In this document: one piece after another, positions 27,595-39,271 of the stretch | How the letters are laid out: each line of letters opens with the position of its first letter | Position numbering within the stretch: position 1 is the first letter of the stretch | DNA from: Curvibacter lanceolatus ATCC 14669 | GTDB lineage: Bacteria; Pseudomonadota; Gammaproteobacteria; Burkholderiales; Burkholderiaceae_C | Assembly (NCBI RefSeq): GCF_000381265.1 | Contig: NZ_KB906256.1 | Location: 310,001 to 374,000, forward strand | Direction: 5' to 3' | DNA: 64,000 nt | Notes under the pieces: generated by a model | Database searches by the model: none | What the model saw: the letters and a program-made list of their open reading frames with translations, nothing else | What the model was told of the DNA's origin: nothing | Position numbers and translations under genes: made by a program

Positions 27595-28719
27595 ATGAAC
27601 GTTCCAGCAGACGCCCTGCGGGTCATCGAATTCCTGATGCAGAAGACCCCCACCATGATCGCCTACTGGGATCAGGACTTGCGCTGCCGCTACGCCAACG
27701 GCGCCTACCGCACCTGGTTTGGCGTGGAACCCGAAAACATGATCGGCACGACCCTGATGGACCTGCTGGGGCCCGAGCTGTTCGCCTTGAATGAGCGCTT
27801 CGCCAGAGGCGCATTGGCCGGTGTGGAACAGACGTTCGAACGGGTCGTCCCTGGGCCGGACGGGGTGCGGCGCAACAGCCTGGCCAAGTACATGCCCGAC
27901 ATCCAGAACGGCGTGGTGCAAGGCTTTGTGGTGACGGTCACCGAGATCACCCAGCTCAAGCAACTCGAAGAGGCGCTGGCGCGTGAAACCGCGATGCGCA
28001 AGGACATCGAGCAGCGCGCCCAGGAACTGTCGGACCTGCTGGTCGAACGCAGCGAGATGCTCGATGTGCTGGCCCACGAGGTGCGCCAACCCCTGAACAA
28101 TGCCTCGGCCGCCCTGCAAAGCGCTCAGGCGGTGCTGGTCACGATTGCCCCCAGCGGCCTGACCCAGCGGCTGGAGCGGGCCCAGTCCGTGCTGCAACAG
28201 GTGCGCAGCAGCATCGACAACACCTTGGCAGCGGCCTCGCTGCTGGCGGGCCCTGGAAAGATCAACCGCATCGACATGGACATCGACACCTTTGTCCATG
28301 TCTGCATCCAGGACCTCGGCGAGGCCGATCAGCTCCGGGTCCGGGTGGACCGGCAAACCGCCACCCGGACCGCCTCGATGGACCTGGGCCTGATGCGGCT
28401 CGCCCTGAGGAATCTGCTGCTCAACGCGGTGCGGCACAGTCCGCCCGACACACCCATCGTGGTGCGGCTGGCAGACTCCGACGACCCTCTTGCACTGCTG
28501 ATCGATGTGATCGATCAGGGCACCGGATTTGATCCGCAGGTGTTGGCTCACCTGTTTGAACGCGGCGCCCAGGGCCGCCACAGCCACGGGGGACGAGGCC
28601 TGGGGTTGTACCTGGTCCACCGCATCCTTGAAATGCACGGCGGACAGACCAGCCTGCTGCAGCAATCGGCTGCCGGCTCGACGGTCCGCATGATCTTGCC
28701 CCCTCAGGAAGACGAATGA
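27595..28719 (+). CDS. Soluble PAS-domain sensor histidine kinase
   Basis: 374 residues from the ATG at 27595; a longer reading from 27529 would run through the tandem repeats and is less likely. N-terminal PAS domain (about 8-118; MIAYWDQDLRCRYANGAY), a short coiled coil, the dimerisation helix with His161 in LAHEVRQPLNN, and an HATPase domain with N box (LRNLLLNAVRHSP), G1 box (DQGTGFDP) and G2 box (GGRGLGLYLV). No membrane helix, so the signal is cytoplasmic or comes through a partner. The stop overlaps the response-regulator start by four bases, so the two form a pair. Confidence 0.92.
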   Translation: MNVPADALRVIEFLMQKTPTMIAYWDQDLRCRYANGAYRTWFGVEPENMIGTTLMDLLGPELFALNERFARGALAGVEQTFERVVPGPDGVRRNSLAKYMPDIQNGVVQGFVVTVTEITQLKQLEEALARETAMRKDIEQRAQELSDLLVERSEMLDVLAHEVRQPLNNASAALQSAQAVLVTIAPSGLTQRLERAQSVLQQVRSSIDNTLAAASLLAGPGKINRIDMDIDTFVHVCIQDLGEADQLRVRVDRQTATRTASMDLGLMRLALRNLLLNAVRHSPPDTPIVVRLADSDDPLALLIDVIDQGTGFDPQVLAHLFERGAQGRHSHGGRGLGLYLVHRILEMHGGQTSLLQQSAAGSTVRMILPPQEDE

Positions 28720-29501
28720 ACATGCTCAGCGAAATCACCGACATCACGGACGCCCAAGTTCCCGCATCCCACGCCACACAGGCCTCCTCCGGCCAGGCGC
28801 CGGCTGCCACCCTGCCGACCACGCTGGCCCTGGTGGAAGACGATCTGGAGTACGCCGAATACCTGGCCCAATACCTCAACGAGCAGGGCGTGGACGTGCG
28901 CCGCTACGGCGACAGCAACGACCTGCTGGCAGACCGCACGCCCTATGACTATGGCTTTTACCTGCTCGACCTGACCCTGCCCGGGGTGGACGGGGTGGAG
29001 TTGATCCGCATCCTGCGCAAGCGCACCACGGCCGGCATCATCGTGGTCACGGGGCGGCGTGACACCGACGTGTTCGAGCGGGTGATGGAGGCCGGCGCCG
29101 ACATGCACCTGAGCAAGCCGGTGCGCTTCGAACAGGTGACCATGGCCATCAAGGCCGTGCAACGCCGCAGCAGCCCCAACCCGGTCCAGAACCCGGGCCT
29201 GAGCTGGAAACTGGACACCTTGCAGGCTGAATTGCTGGCCCCCGATGGAACCCGCATCGGTCTGAGCGGCACCGACATGGCCGTCATGGAGTGCCTGCTG
29301 GAGGCCCAGGGTGCCGTGGTCAGCAAGAACACGCTCAACGAGCGCCTGGGGCGCCCGCTGACCGAAGGCCCCGACAACGGCCTCAACGCCACCATCTACC
29401 GCCTGCGCCGCCGCATCGAGCAGGCCACGCCGCTGCACGTGCCGCTGCACAGCCAAAGCCGCAAGGGCTACCAGTTCAGGGCACCCCTGGTTCGGGTTTG
29501 A
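28716..29501 (+). CDS. OmpR/PhoB-type response regulator
   Basis: 261-residue two-domain regulator. Receiver domain at about 36-150 with acidic pair Glu41-Asp42-Asp43 and phospho-acceptor Asp85 in LLDLTLPGVDG; the lysine near LSKPVRF completes the site. The C-terminal winged-helix domain (about 165-258) includes NGLNATIYRLRRRIE and the end strand KGYQFRAPL. A 30-residue N-terminal extension rich in Ala/Thr precedes the receiver domain and is unusual. It overlaps the PAS kinase gene and is the presumed partner; targets may include the tandem repeats upstream of that kinase. Confidence 0.92.
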   Translation: MNMLSEITDITDAQVPASHATQASSGQAPAATLPTTLALVEDDLEYAEYLAQYLNEQGVDVRRYGDSNDLLADRTPYDYGFYLLDLTLPGVDGVELIRILRKRTTAGIIVVTGRRDTDVFERVMEAGADMHLSKPVRFEQVTMAIKAVQRRSSPNPVQNPGLSWKLDTLQAELLAPDGTRIGLSGTDMAVMECLLEAQGAVVSKNTLNERLGRPLTEGPDNGLNATIYRLRRRIEQATPLHVPLHSQSRKGYQFRAPLVRV

Positions 29502-29793
29502 GCTGCCGCCGTCGGCGTCTCCGGAGGGTTGCTTCGGTGGCTGTCTATTTTTGGAACAAATGCAACTCGAACGTCAGCAGATCGTCACAAAAAATCATTT
29601 TTTAACAATTGCCGTCTATCATGGGCGTTGAAAAGCCCATTGAGGGTCAGCGGCGAAGATCACCATGACCGACTCAACGACAGAGGCTTTCAGTTTCTGA
29701 TTGCTGTCACACCTCAAGGGCATCATTGCCGGAGCGCTCCATTTGCGACCGGCACCATGAAAAGCGATTTGAGAACCCATTCCAGAGGTGTTG
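29502..29793. other. Intergenic region upstream of the second chemoreceptor
   Basis: A 292-bp gap, noticeably more AT-rich than its surroundings around 29545-29615. It contains the inverted repeat ATGGGC-N8-GCCCAT at 29621-29640, without a following T-run. It probably holds the chemoreceptor promoter. I could not identify a convincing flagellar sigma-28 or sigma-70 element by eye. Confidence 0.4.
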
Positions 29794-31557
29794 ATGAATC
29801 TTTCACATTTGTCGGTTCGTGGCCAGCTGACTCTGGCCTTCGGGGGCTTGATCGCCCTGGTGCTGCTGATCGCAGGGCTGGCCATCCAGGCCCTGGGGGC
29901 GTCCAACGCCGAGTTCGAGACCTATGTGAACGGCGTCAACCGGCGGGCCAAGCTGGCCGAAGAGGTTCACAAGGCCGTGGCCGGGCGCGCCATCGCGGCA
30001 CGCAACCTGGTGCTGGTGACCCAGAGCGCCGATCTGGAGGCTGAAAAGGCCCTGGCCCTTTCAGCCCACAAAGCCGTGGGTGAACACCTGGCGCGTCTGA
30101 AAGAACTGGTCAAGGCCGCCGATGTGCCGGCCCAGGCGCGCCAACTGGTGGCCGACATCGAACAGATCGAGCAGGCCTATGGCCCGGTGGCACTCGGCAT
30201 CATCGATCTGGCCCTGAAGGGGCAACATGACGCGGCGGTGGCCAAGATGAACACCGAGTGCCGCCCTCTGCTGGCCCGCCTGCTGGCCAAGACCGAGGAG
30301 TACGCCCAGATCACCGAAAAGCGAGCCCAGGCCATGGTGGCTGAATCTGAGGCCCATTACGCACAGCAACGCACCTTGATGATCACAGCCAGTCTGGCCG
30401 CCCTGCTCGGGGCCGCACTCGCGGGCTGGCTGATCACCCGCCGGCTGACCCAGGCCCTGGGGGCCGAGCCGGCCGAACTGGGCGAAGCGGCCCAGCGCGT
30501 GGCCGACGGCGATCTGGCCACCCCGCTGGCCAAGCTGAGCCAAGCACCGGCGGGCAGCGTGCTGGCCTCGCTGGGCGCCATGCAGGCCAGCCTGGTGAAC
30601 ATCGTGCAACAGGTACGCTCCGCCTCCGAGTCGATCGCAGGCGGCGTGACCGAGATCGCCACCGGCAACACCGACCTGAGCCAGCGCACCGAAGAACAGG
30701 CCAGCGCACTGCAGCAGACGGCCGCCACCATGGACCAGTTCGGTGCCACCGTGCGGAACAACGCTGACAACGCGCAGCTGGCCAACCAGCTCGCAGCCAA
30801 TGCCTCCAGCGTGGCCAGCCGCGGCGGTCAGGTGGTGTCGCAGGTGGTGGACACCATGAACGGCATCCACGACAGCTCGCGCAAGATCTCCGACATCATC
30901 GGCGTGATCGACGGCATTGCCTTCCAGACCAACATTCTGGCCTTGAACGCCGCCATCGAGGCCGCCCGTGCCGGGGAGCAAGGTCGTGGCTTTGCCGTGG
31001 TGGCTGGCGAGGTGCGCACGCTGGCCCAGCGCAGCGCCAGTGCGGCCAGAGAGATCAAGACCCTGATCGGCAACAGTTCCGATCAGGTGGCCCAAGGCGC
31101 CCACCTGGTGGAACAGGCCGGCAACACCATGACCGAGGTGGTGCAGGCGATCCAGCGCGTGAGCGACATCGTGGGCGAGATCAGCTCGGCCAGCGCCGAG
31201 CAGAGCTCGGGCATGGGCCAGATCAGCCAGGCCGTGAACCAGCTCGACCAGACCACCCAGCAAAACGCTGCCCTGGTGGAAGAAAGCGCTGCCGCGGCCC
31301 AAAGCCTGGAAAACCAGGCCGCCCAACTGGTCCAGACCGTGGCCATCTTCAAGCTGAACACGGCTCACGCCGCGGTGTCCAGCCCAGCGGCCAGCTCCCT
31401 GCGCAGCCAGCCTCAGCGGCCCCAGGCAGCCCGGCTGGCAACGAGCAGGCCCGCCACCACGCCCCGCCCCGCGTTGACAGCCGCCAAAAAGCCTTCATCG
31501 CCCGCCCCTGCACCGGCCAGCGCCAGCCAGGGCCAGGATGACTGGGAAAGCTTCTGA
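29794..31557 (+). CDS. Methyl-accepting chemotaxis protein with CheR-docking tail
   Basis: 587 residues, started at the ATG at 29794 because AGAGG at 29784-29788 is well spaced for it; in-frame GTG/TTG codons lie just upstream. Membrane helices at about 11-32 and 190-212 enclose a four-helix-bundle ligand domain; then HAMP, and a signalling domain with [25 protein letters not shown]. After a Pro/Ala-rich linker the protein ends in DDWESF, which fits the xWxxF pentapeptide that recruits CheR/CheB (NWETF in E. coli Tar/Tsr). This tail is absent from the CZB receptor nearby. Class is Tsr/Tar-like; ligand unknown. Confidence 0.94.
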   Translation: MNLSHLSVRGQLTLAFGGLIALVLLIAGLAIQALGASNAEFETYVNGVNRRAKLAEEVHKAVAGRAIAARNLVLVTQSADLEAEKALALSAHKAVGEHLARLKELVKAADVPAQARQLVADIEQIEQAYGPVALGIIDLALKGQHDAAVAKMNTECRPLLARLLAKTEEYAQITEKRAQAMVAESEAHYAQQRTLMITASLAALLGAALAGWLITRRLTQALGAEPAELGEAAQRVADGDLATPLAKLSQAPAGSVLASLGAMQASLVNIVQQVRSASESIAGGVTEIATGNTDLSQRTEEQASALQQTAATMDQFGATVRNNADNAQLANQLAANASSVASRGGQVVSQVVDTMNGIHDSSRKISDIIGVIDGIAFQTNILALNAAIEAARAGEQGRGFAVVAGEVRTLAQRSASAAREIKTLIGNSSDQVAQGAHLVEQAGNTMTEVVQAIQRVSDIVGEISSASAEQSSGMGQISQAVNQLDQTTQQNAALVEESAAAAQSLENQAAQLVQTVAIFKLNTAHAAVSSPAASSLRSQPQRPQAARLATSRPATTPRPALTAAKKPSSPAPAPASASQGQDDWESF

Positions 31558-31622
31558 GACTTGGCGAGCCTCAAGGCCACACACCGGGGCCCTGAGGCCA
31601 TCCAGGCCTTGAACCCCACATG

Positions 31623-31668
31623 AAAAAACCCACCGGGCGCAGCCAAGGCCGCATCCGGTGGGTTTTGA
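31623..31668. terminator. Bidirectional rho-independent terminator
   Basis: AAAACCCACCGG at 31625-31636 and CCGGTGGGTTTT at 31655-31666 form a perfect 12-bp stem with an 18-base loop between the convergent chemoreceptor and icd genes. The stem base gives a T-run in both directions, so it can end both transcripts. Confidence 0.85.
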
Positions 31669-31696
31669 CTTGGGGGCTACCCGCGTGGGGCTCGCG

Positions 31697-33934
<2,238 letters not shown>

Positions 33935-34453
33935 TGCAGATCTCAAGAAGTGGTGCTGGACAAACGCCACCGGCCCCGTCAAAGACTTGGCCAGTGGTCA
34001 CTGAAGAATGCTCCCCGATTTTGCTTGCTAGGGTCTGACCTCTGGGCAATTTTTTGCAACGACATCTCACAATGCGAAATTTCATACCCAAAAGAACCGA
34101 TTTTTTGCTTGTGCAGTGCAACAAACCTTCTCGCCAAGACCGTGATCCATGCCCCAACTGAAGGGCTTGCCCACCGAGCCGAACCGGCCCAACGCGCCCC
34201 ACGCCCCCCACCCACCACCAGCGCCAGACACCGCCGCCACGCATCCATGACGCCAGCCCCGCCCACCCGGCATGGCCCGTAGATACCCGTGAAACGGCCC
34301 TCTTGCGCCCAAACCGCGCGTTTATCGCGCAACTCAAGGAATCCCCTGCTTCCGCCGTCCGGCGAGCCCTTCTAGGCTTGCGCCCACGTCCTTGGCCTGC
34401 GGGCACGCACCGGCCATCGACACGCCTTCAGAACCACACCATCGGAGACAGAC
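33935..34453. other. Divergent regulatory region between icd and the liv-type operon
   Basis: A 519-bp gap without a credible gene. The part at about 34010-34130 is AT-rich compared with its surroundings and holds a dyad GCAA-TTTT-TTGC (34046-34057) plus two similar direct elements, CCGATTTTGCTTG (34015-34027) and CCGATTTTTTGCTTG (34097-34111), 82 bp apart. These lie about 80-180 bp upstream of icd in its promoter direction. The remainder (34140-34440) is GC-rich with nothing recognisable before the GGAG site of the next gene. Confidence 0.4.
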
Positions 34454-35605
34454 ATGAGCGCAAACATGACCCCCTACCGCATCGTCCAGAAAGCCACCCT
34501 GCTCGGCGCGCTGCTGAGCACCGCCGCCCTGGCCCAGGCCCAGGACAGCGTCAAGCTGGCCAACCTGGTCGAGCTGTCGGGCCCCGGCACCACCGCGGGC
34601 ACGCTGTTCAAGAACGGCGTGGAACTGGCCATCAAGGAGATCAACGCCAGCGGCGGCATCCTGGGCAAGAAGATCAGCTACACCACCGAAGACACCCAGA
34701 GCAACCCCGGCGTGGCCAAGGGCCTGACCCAGAAGGCGGTCGACAACGAGGTGTTCGCCATCTTCGGCCCGGTGTATTCGGGCTCGATCATGGTGTCGAT
34801 GGCCGAGAGCAAGCGCGGCGAGGTACCCAACTTCACCGGAGGCGAGGCCGCGGCCATCACGGCCCAGGGCAACCCCTATGTGTTCCGCACCTCGTTCGGC
34901 CAGAGCGTGTCGTTTCCGAAGCTGGTGCGCTATGTCAACACCAAGTCGCAGAAGCTGGCCCTGATCTATGTGAACAACGACTTCGGCAAGGGCGGGCGCG
35001 ACAGCCTGATCAAGCTGCTGGAGGGCACGCCCACCAAGCTGGTGGCCGACATCTCCACCGACGCCGGCCAGGTCGACTTCTCGGCCGCGGTGCTCAAGGC
35101 CAAGCAAAGCGATGCCGATGCCGTGCTGATCTACACCAACGAAGAGGAGTCGGCCCGCGCCTTGCGCGAGCTGCGCAAGCAGGGCTGGAAGAAGCCCATG
35201 ATCGGCGAGACCACGCTGACCGGCCAGAAGGTGATCGAGCTGGCTGGCGACGCGGCCAACGGCGCAGTGGCCCACGTGGGCCTGACCATCGATGCGCCGC
35301 AACTGAAGGCCTTCGGCGCCAAGTACAAGGCCGAGTACAAGTCAGAATCCGATCACAACGGCATCAAGGGCTACACCGGGGTCTACATCCTGAAGGCCGC
35401 CATCGAGAAGGTGGGCAAGCTCGACCGCAAGGCCGTGGCGGCCGCCCTGCGCGGCGGCTGCTTCAGCACCAAACAGCAGCCCAACATCCTGATGGACGTG
35501 TGCTTTGACGACAAGGGCGAGCTGGACCGCGAGAGCTTCCTGGTCGAGGTGAAGAACGGCAAGGCCGAAGTGGTTCAAACCCTGCCGCCGCTGCGCCAGA
35601 AGTGA
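34454..35605 (+). CDS. Branched-chain amino-acid-type ABC transporter substrate-binding protein
   Basis: Periplasmic binding protein of the LivJ/LivK family, 383 residues, with signal peptide (residues 1-30, cut likely after LAQAQ). Type I periplasmic fold: VKLANLVELSGPGTTAGTLFKNGVELA at the start, then ASGGILGKKI and later the ligand-closing lobe. Translation start supported by GGAGACA upstream. It is the first gene of a five-gene importer. The family binds branched amino acids, amides, aromatic acids or urea; the ligand here cannot be inferred safely. Confidence 0.9.
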   Translation: MSANMTPYRIVQKATLLGALLSTAALAQAQDSVKLANLVELSGPGTTAGTLFKNGVELAIKEINASGGILGKKISYTTEDTQSNPGVAKGLTQKAVDNEVFAIFGPVYSGSIMVSMAESKRGEVPNFTGGEAAAITAQGNPYVFRTSFGQSVSFPKLVRYVNTKSQKLALIYVNNDFGKGGRDSLIKLLEGTPTKLVADISTDAGQVDFSAAVLKAKQSDADAVLIYTNEEESARALRELRKQGWKKPMIGETTLTGQKVIELAGDAANGAVAHVGLTIDAPQLKAFGAKYKAEYKSESDHNGIKGYTGVYILKAAIEKVGKLDRKAVAAALRGGCFSTKQQPNILMDVCFDDKGELDRESFLVEVKNGKAEVVQTLPPLRQK

Positions 35606-35664
35606 TTGCCGGGCCGGCCAGGCCCTGCGCCCTGGCCGGTGCTCTTGTCTTGTCTGGATCCCCG

Positions 35665-36540
35665 ATGACCGACTTTCTCCAACTCTTTCTGAGTGGCCTG
35701 TCCACCGGCAGCATCTATGCGCTGGTGGCCCTGGGCTTCACGCTGCTGTGGCAGGCCTCCGGCACCATCAACTTCGCCCAGGGCGAGTTCGTGATGCTGC
35801 CCGCCTTCATGATGGTGGCCATGCTGCACGCCGGCCTGTCGCTATCCCTGGCCTTTGCGATCGCCATCGTGCTGTCGTGCCTGGTGCTGGGCTGGCTGTT
35901 CAAGCGCGGCCTGGTCGACCCCCTTTTCAAGTACGGGATGATGCCCATCGTGGTGGCCACGATCGGGCTGTCGATCGCGATGCGCAACGGCGTGCGGGCC
36001 GGCTACTCGGCCGAACCGCAGCCCTTCCCGCAGGTGTTCCCCGACGTGGTGTTCGACGTGCTGGGCGTGACGCTGTCGGGCAGCGACATCGGCACCTTTG
36101 TTTTCGCCATTGCCCTGGTGCTGGTGACGCAGGCCTTCCTGGCCAAGACCGTGACGGGGCGCGCCATGCAGGCCGTGGCCCAGAACACCGAAAGCGCGGC
36201 CGTGCTGGGCATCAACGTGCCGCGCATGATCTTCTACACCTTTGCCATCAACGCCGTGCTGGCCGCTGCGGCCGCGCTGCTGGTGACGCCCACCTACCTG
36301 GCCAAGTTCGACATGGGTGAGGGCCTGGGCAACAAGGCCTTCTTCGCCGCCATCATCGGCGGCTTCAACAACAGCCGCGGCGCCCTGCTGGGCGGGCTGA
36401 TCGTGGGGGTGTGCGAGAACCTGGCTGCGGCCTACATCTCGCCGGCCTACAAGGACGCGGTGGCCCTGGTGATCTTCATGGTGGTGATCCTGTTCAAGCC
36501 CCAGGGCCTGCTGGGCCGCAAAGAGGAGCGCAAGGTATGA
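35665..36540 (+). CDS. livH: Liv-type ABC transporter permease (LivH family)
   Basis: Inner-membrane permease, 291 residues from the ATG at 35665 (MTDFLQLFLSGLSTGSIYALVALGF is the family N-terminus; an upstream in-frame ATG adds no family sequence). About eight hydrophobic helices; the EAA-like loop GRAMQAVAQNTESAAVLGIN is present. The stop overlaps the start of the second permease gene (ATGA). Forms the channel with LivM. Confidence 0.92.
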   Translation: MTDFLQLFLSGLSTGSIYALVALGFTLLWQASGTINFAQGEFVMLPAFMMVAMLHAGLSLSLAFAIAIVLSCLVLGWLFKRGLVDPLFKYGMMPIVVATIGLSIAMRNGVRAGYSAEPQPFPQVFPDVVFDVLGVTLSGSDIGTFVFAIALVLVTQAFLAKTVTGRAMQAVAQNTESAAVLGINVPRMIFYTFAINAVLAAAAALLVTPTYLAKFDMGEGLGNKAFFAAIIGGFNNSRGALLGGLIVGVCENLAAAYISPAYKDAVALVIFMVVILFKPQGLLGRKEERKV

Positions 36541-37535
36541 AGAAGGCGCATGTGATCTTCGGCATCGCGGCCCTGGCCGCCATGCTGGTGGTGCCCGGGT
36601 TTCTGAAGAACTATGGCATCCACCTGTTCACCACCTGGCTGGTGTTCATCATTGCCACCATGGGGCTGAACCTCACGGTGGGGTATGCGGGGCAGAAGTC
36701 GCTGGGCCACGCGGCCTTCTTCGGCATCGGGGCCTACACGGTGGCGATCCTGCTCAAGGCCGGCATCAGCTTCTGGATCGGCCTGCCTGCGGCCGCCCTG
36801 CTGTGCTTTGGGGTGGGCCTGCTGCTGGGCTTTCCGGCCCTGCGCGTGCAGACCATCTACCTGGCCTTTGCCACGCTGGGCTTCAACACCGCCCTCTGGC
36901 TGGTGATGCGCAACGAAGAGTGGCTGACCGGGGGCACCTTCGGCATCAACAACATCGCCCGCCCCGGCCTGTTCGGCTTCAGCCTGGACGGCAACCTGGC
37001 CTACTACTACCTGGTATTGGCCTTTGCCGTGGTGCTGGGGGCCTTGTTGTGGGGCCTGCTGCGCTCGCCGTGGGGCAAGGCCTTCACCGCCCTGCGCGAC
37101 AACCCGATCCGGGCCGAGAGCCTGGGGGTGGACATCCGCAGCTACACGCTGATGAGCTTTGCCATCGGTGCGGTGTACGCCGGCATCGCCGGGGGGCTGT
37201 ATGCCTCGCAGGTGCAGTTCATTGACCCGGCCACCTTCACCGTGGGGTCGTCCATCATGATGTACCTGATGGTGGTGGTCGGCGGCCCGGGCTACTTCTT
37301 CGGCCCCCTGCTGGGATCGGCGGTGGGCGTGATCCTGCCCGAGTGGCTGCGCTTTGCCCAGGCCTGGTACCTGTTCGTGTTCGGCGCGGCCGTGGTGCTG
37401 TTGATGATCTGGTTGCCCGATGGCCTGCTGAGCGTGCCCGAGCGCCTGCGCGCACGGCGCCAGTCGCGTGAAGAATCGGCCGCCCGTGCGGCACGCGCCG
37501 CCACCCCCACCCCCTCGAATGGAGGCCAGGCATGA
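36537..37535 (+). CDS. livM: Liv-type ABC transporter permease (LivM family)
   Basis: 332-residue second permease. The start at 36537 overlaps the upstream stop; the earlier open frame lies inside livH. Conserved motifs LNLTVGYAGQKSLGHAAFFGIGAY and GKAFTALRDNPIRAESLGVD identify the LivM branch. The C-terminal tail is Arg/Ala/Pro-rich and cytoplasmic. The stop overlaps the following ATPase gene by four bases. Confidence 0.92.
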   Translation: MKKAHVIFGIAALAAMLVVPGFLKNYGIHLFTTWLVFIIATMGLNLTVGYAGQKSLGHAAFFGIGAYTVAILLKAGISFWIGLPAAALLCFGVGLLLGFPALRVQTIYLAFATLGFNTALWLVMRNEEWLTGGTFGINNIARPGLFGFSLDGNLAYYYLVLAFAVVLGALLWGLLRSPWGKAFTALRDNPIRAESLGVDIRSYTLMSFAIGAVYAGIAGGLYASQVQFIDPATFTVGSSIMMYLMVVVGGPGYFFGPLLGSAVGVILPEWLRFAQAWYLFVFGAAVVLLMIWLPDGLLSVPERLRARRQSREESAARAARAATPTPSNGGQA

Positions 37536-38287
37536 ACCCCATGAACCAGCCCTTGCTGCAAGTGAGAGGCCTGAAGAAGGCCTATGGTGCGATCCAGGCC
37601 GTGGGCGGCGTGTCGTTCGACGTGCGCCCCGGCGAGATCTTTGGCGTCATCGGGCCCAATGGCTCGGGCAAGACCACGCTGTTCAACAGCATGCTGGGCC
37701 AGATCACGCCCGACGAGGGGCAGATCCTGCTGCACGGCCAGGACGTGTCGCGCCTGGGCCCGCTGGCGCTGAACCGGCGCGGCGTGGGCCACACCTTCCA
37801 GACCCTGCAGGTGTTCGGCAAGATGAGCGTGCGCGACAACCTCATCGTGGCGGCCCAGGAGCACCGGGGCAGCCTGCTCGGCCGCATGTTCGCGCCCGGC
37901 GACTCCGGCCTGGGGGCGCGTGCCGACGCGCTGATCGACCAGTTCCACATCCGCCACGTGGCGCACAAAAAGGCCGGCGAACTGAGCTACGGTCAGCAGA
38001 AGCTGGTCGACATCGCCATGGCCTTCATGAGCGAGCCCGATCTGGTGCTGCTGGACGAGCCCTGTGCCGGGGTCAACCCCTCGCTGGTGGGCGGCATCAG
38101 CACCCTGCTCAAGCAACTCAACCAGAGCCGCCGCGGCAGCTTCGTGGTGATCGAACACAACATGGATTTCGTGATGGACCTGTGCCACCGCATCATGGTG
38201 ATGGTGGAAGGCCAGGTGATGGCCATTGGCACACCGGCCGAGATCCGAGCCAACAAACAGGTGCTTGACGCCTACCTGGGGAGCTGA
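37532..38287 (+). CDS. livG: Liv-type ABC transporter ATP-binding protein (LivG family)
   Basis: 251-residue ATPase. Walker A GPNGSGKTT near residues 44-52, Q-loop in GHTFQTLQVFGKMSV, signature LSYGQQKLVDIA, Walker B LVLLDEPCAGVNP and the switch His in VVIEHNMDFVM. The LSYGQQ form of the signature is usual for LivG. Coupled by overlap with livM upstream and three bases from livF downstream. Confidence 0.93.
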   Translation: MNPMNQPLLQVRGLKKAYGAIQAVGGVSFDVRPGEIFGVIGPNGSGKTTLFNSMLGQITPDEGQILLHGQDVSRLGPLALNRRGVGHTFQTLQVFGKMSVRDNLIVAAQEHRGSLLGRMFAPGDSGLGARADALIDQFHIRHVAHKKAGELSYGQQKLVDIAMAFMSEPDLVLLDEPCAGVNPSLVGGISTLLKQLNQSRRGSFVVIEHNMDFVMDLCHRIMVMVEGQVMAIGTPAEIRANKQVLDAYLGS

Positions 38288-38289
38288 AC

Positions 38290-39051
38290 ATGGCCACCAT
38301 GCCCAACGCAGAGGCCTGCATCACCTTCGACAAGGTGACCGCCGGCTACAAGGATTTCATGATCCTCAACCAGCTGTCCTTCCAGGCCCGGCGCGGCGCC
38401 ATCACGCTGCTGATCGGCCCCAATGGAGCCGGCAAATCCACCGTGCTGAAAACCCTGTTCGGCCTGCTCAAGCCCCGCCAGGGCCAGATCCTGCTGAATG
38501 GCGACAGCATCGGCGGCGCCAGCCAGAAGGAGCTGCTGGCGCGCGGCATCGCCTTTGTGCCGCAGGGGCGCAACCTGTTCGGCCAGCTCAGCGTGTACGA
38601 GAACCTGGAGCTGGGGGGCATCACCCTGGGCATGAAGACCACCCACGAGCGCATCCCCGAGGTGCTGGAGTTCTTCCCCCGCGTGAAGGAGCGCCTGCAC
38701 TCGCGTGCGGCCTCGCTGTCGGGCGGGGAACAAAAGCAATTGGAGATCGGCCGCGCCCTGCTGCTGCGCCCCAAGGTGATCCTGATCGACGAGCCCTCGA
38801 TCGGCCTGTCGCCCATGGTGGTGCTGGACGTGTTCAAGCTGCTGCGCCGCCTGGCCGACCAGGGCACCACCGTGCTGATGGTCGAGCAGAACGTGAAAAG
38901 CGCCCTCGCCTACTCGGACGATGCGATCGCCCTCGAGTCGGGCCGCCTGGTGCTGCACCGGCCGGCCGCCGAGATCTTGAGCGACCCGCACATGGAGCGG
39001 CTGTTCCTGGGCGGGGCGCACACCACGACGCAGGCTGCCACGGCGGCCTGA
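38290..39051 (+). CDS. livF: Liv-type ABC transporter ATP-binding protein (LivF family)
   Basis: 253-residue second ATPase, the usual partner of LivG. Walker A GPNGAGKST, Q-loop FVPQGRNLFGQLSV (VPQGR is a LivF hallmark), signature LSGGEQKQLEIGRAL, Walker B VILIDEPSIGLSP, switch His position occupied by Gln in MVEQNVKSA as is typical for LivF. Completes a binding protein-permease-permease-ATPase-ATPase importer. Confidence 0.93.
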   Translation: MATMPNAEACITFDKVTAGYKDFMILNQLSFQARRGAITLLIGPNGAGKSTVLKTLFGLLKPRQGQILLNGDSIGGASQKELLARGIAFVPQGRNLFGQLSVYENLELGGITLGMKTTHERIPEVLEFFPRVKERLHSRAASLSGGEQKQLEIGRALLLRPKVILIDEPSIGLSPMVVLDVFKLLRRLADQGTTVLMVEQNVKSALAYSDDAIALESGRLVLHRPAAEILSDPHMERLFLGGAHTTTQAATAA

Positions 39052-39116
39052 GATTGGCCGCCTCGCGCAATGCACCAAACAAGGGCCTGACGCACCAAAA
39101 AGGAGAGGCAAGCACC

Positions 39117-39164
39117 ATGACGGCACAACCCCACCAGTCGCCGCCAAAATTCGCACAAATATGA
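39117..39164 (+). CDS. Possible 15-residue peptide ORF after livF
   Basis: Short frame MTAQPHQSPPKFAQI preceded by a strong AAGGAGAG at 39099-39106. Upstream lie two direct GCACCAAA elements (39072-39079 and 39092-39099) exactly 20 bp apart. Nothing identifies a product; it may be a leader peptide, a decayed gene end or chance. The remaining gap to the next gene (39165-39271) shows no other feature. Confidence 0.2.
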   Translation: MTAQPHQSPPKFAQI

Positions 39165-39271
39165 CAAATACGGATTGACTTTCATCACGAAAATTGCCAC
39201 ACAACCGGGCGCGACGGGCATAAGTTTTGCATCCCCTTCAGAAGAGCGACTGATGCTCGAGAAGGATCATC

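Noticed and set aside
23926-28665. 1,500-codon minus-strand frame opposite the HD-GYP and kinase genes
   Set aside because: Composition is that of an antisense shadow; the plus-strand proteins have intact catalytic motifs.
29601-29620. Possible sigma-28 flagellar promoter upstream of the second chemoreceptor
   Set aside because: The TAAC...GCCG-like text has wrong spacing and lacks GCCGATAA.
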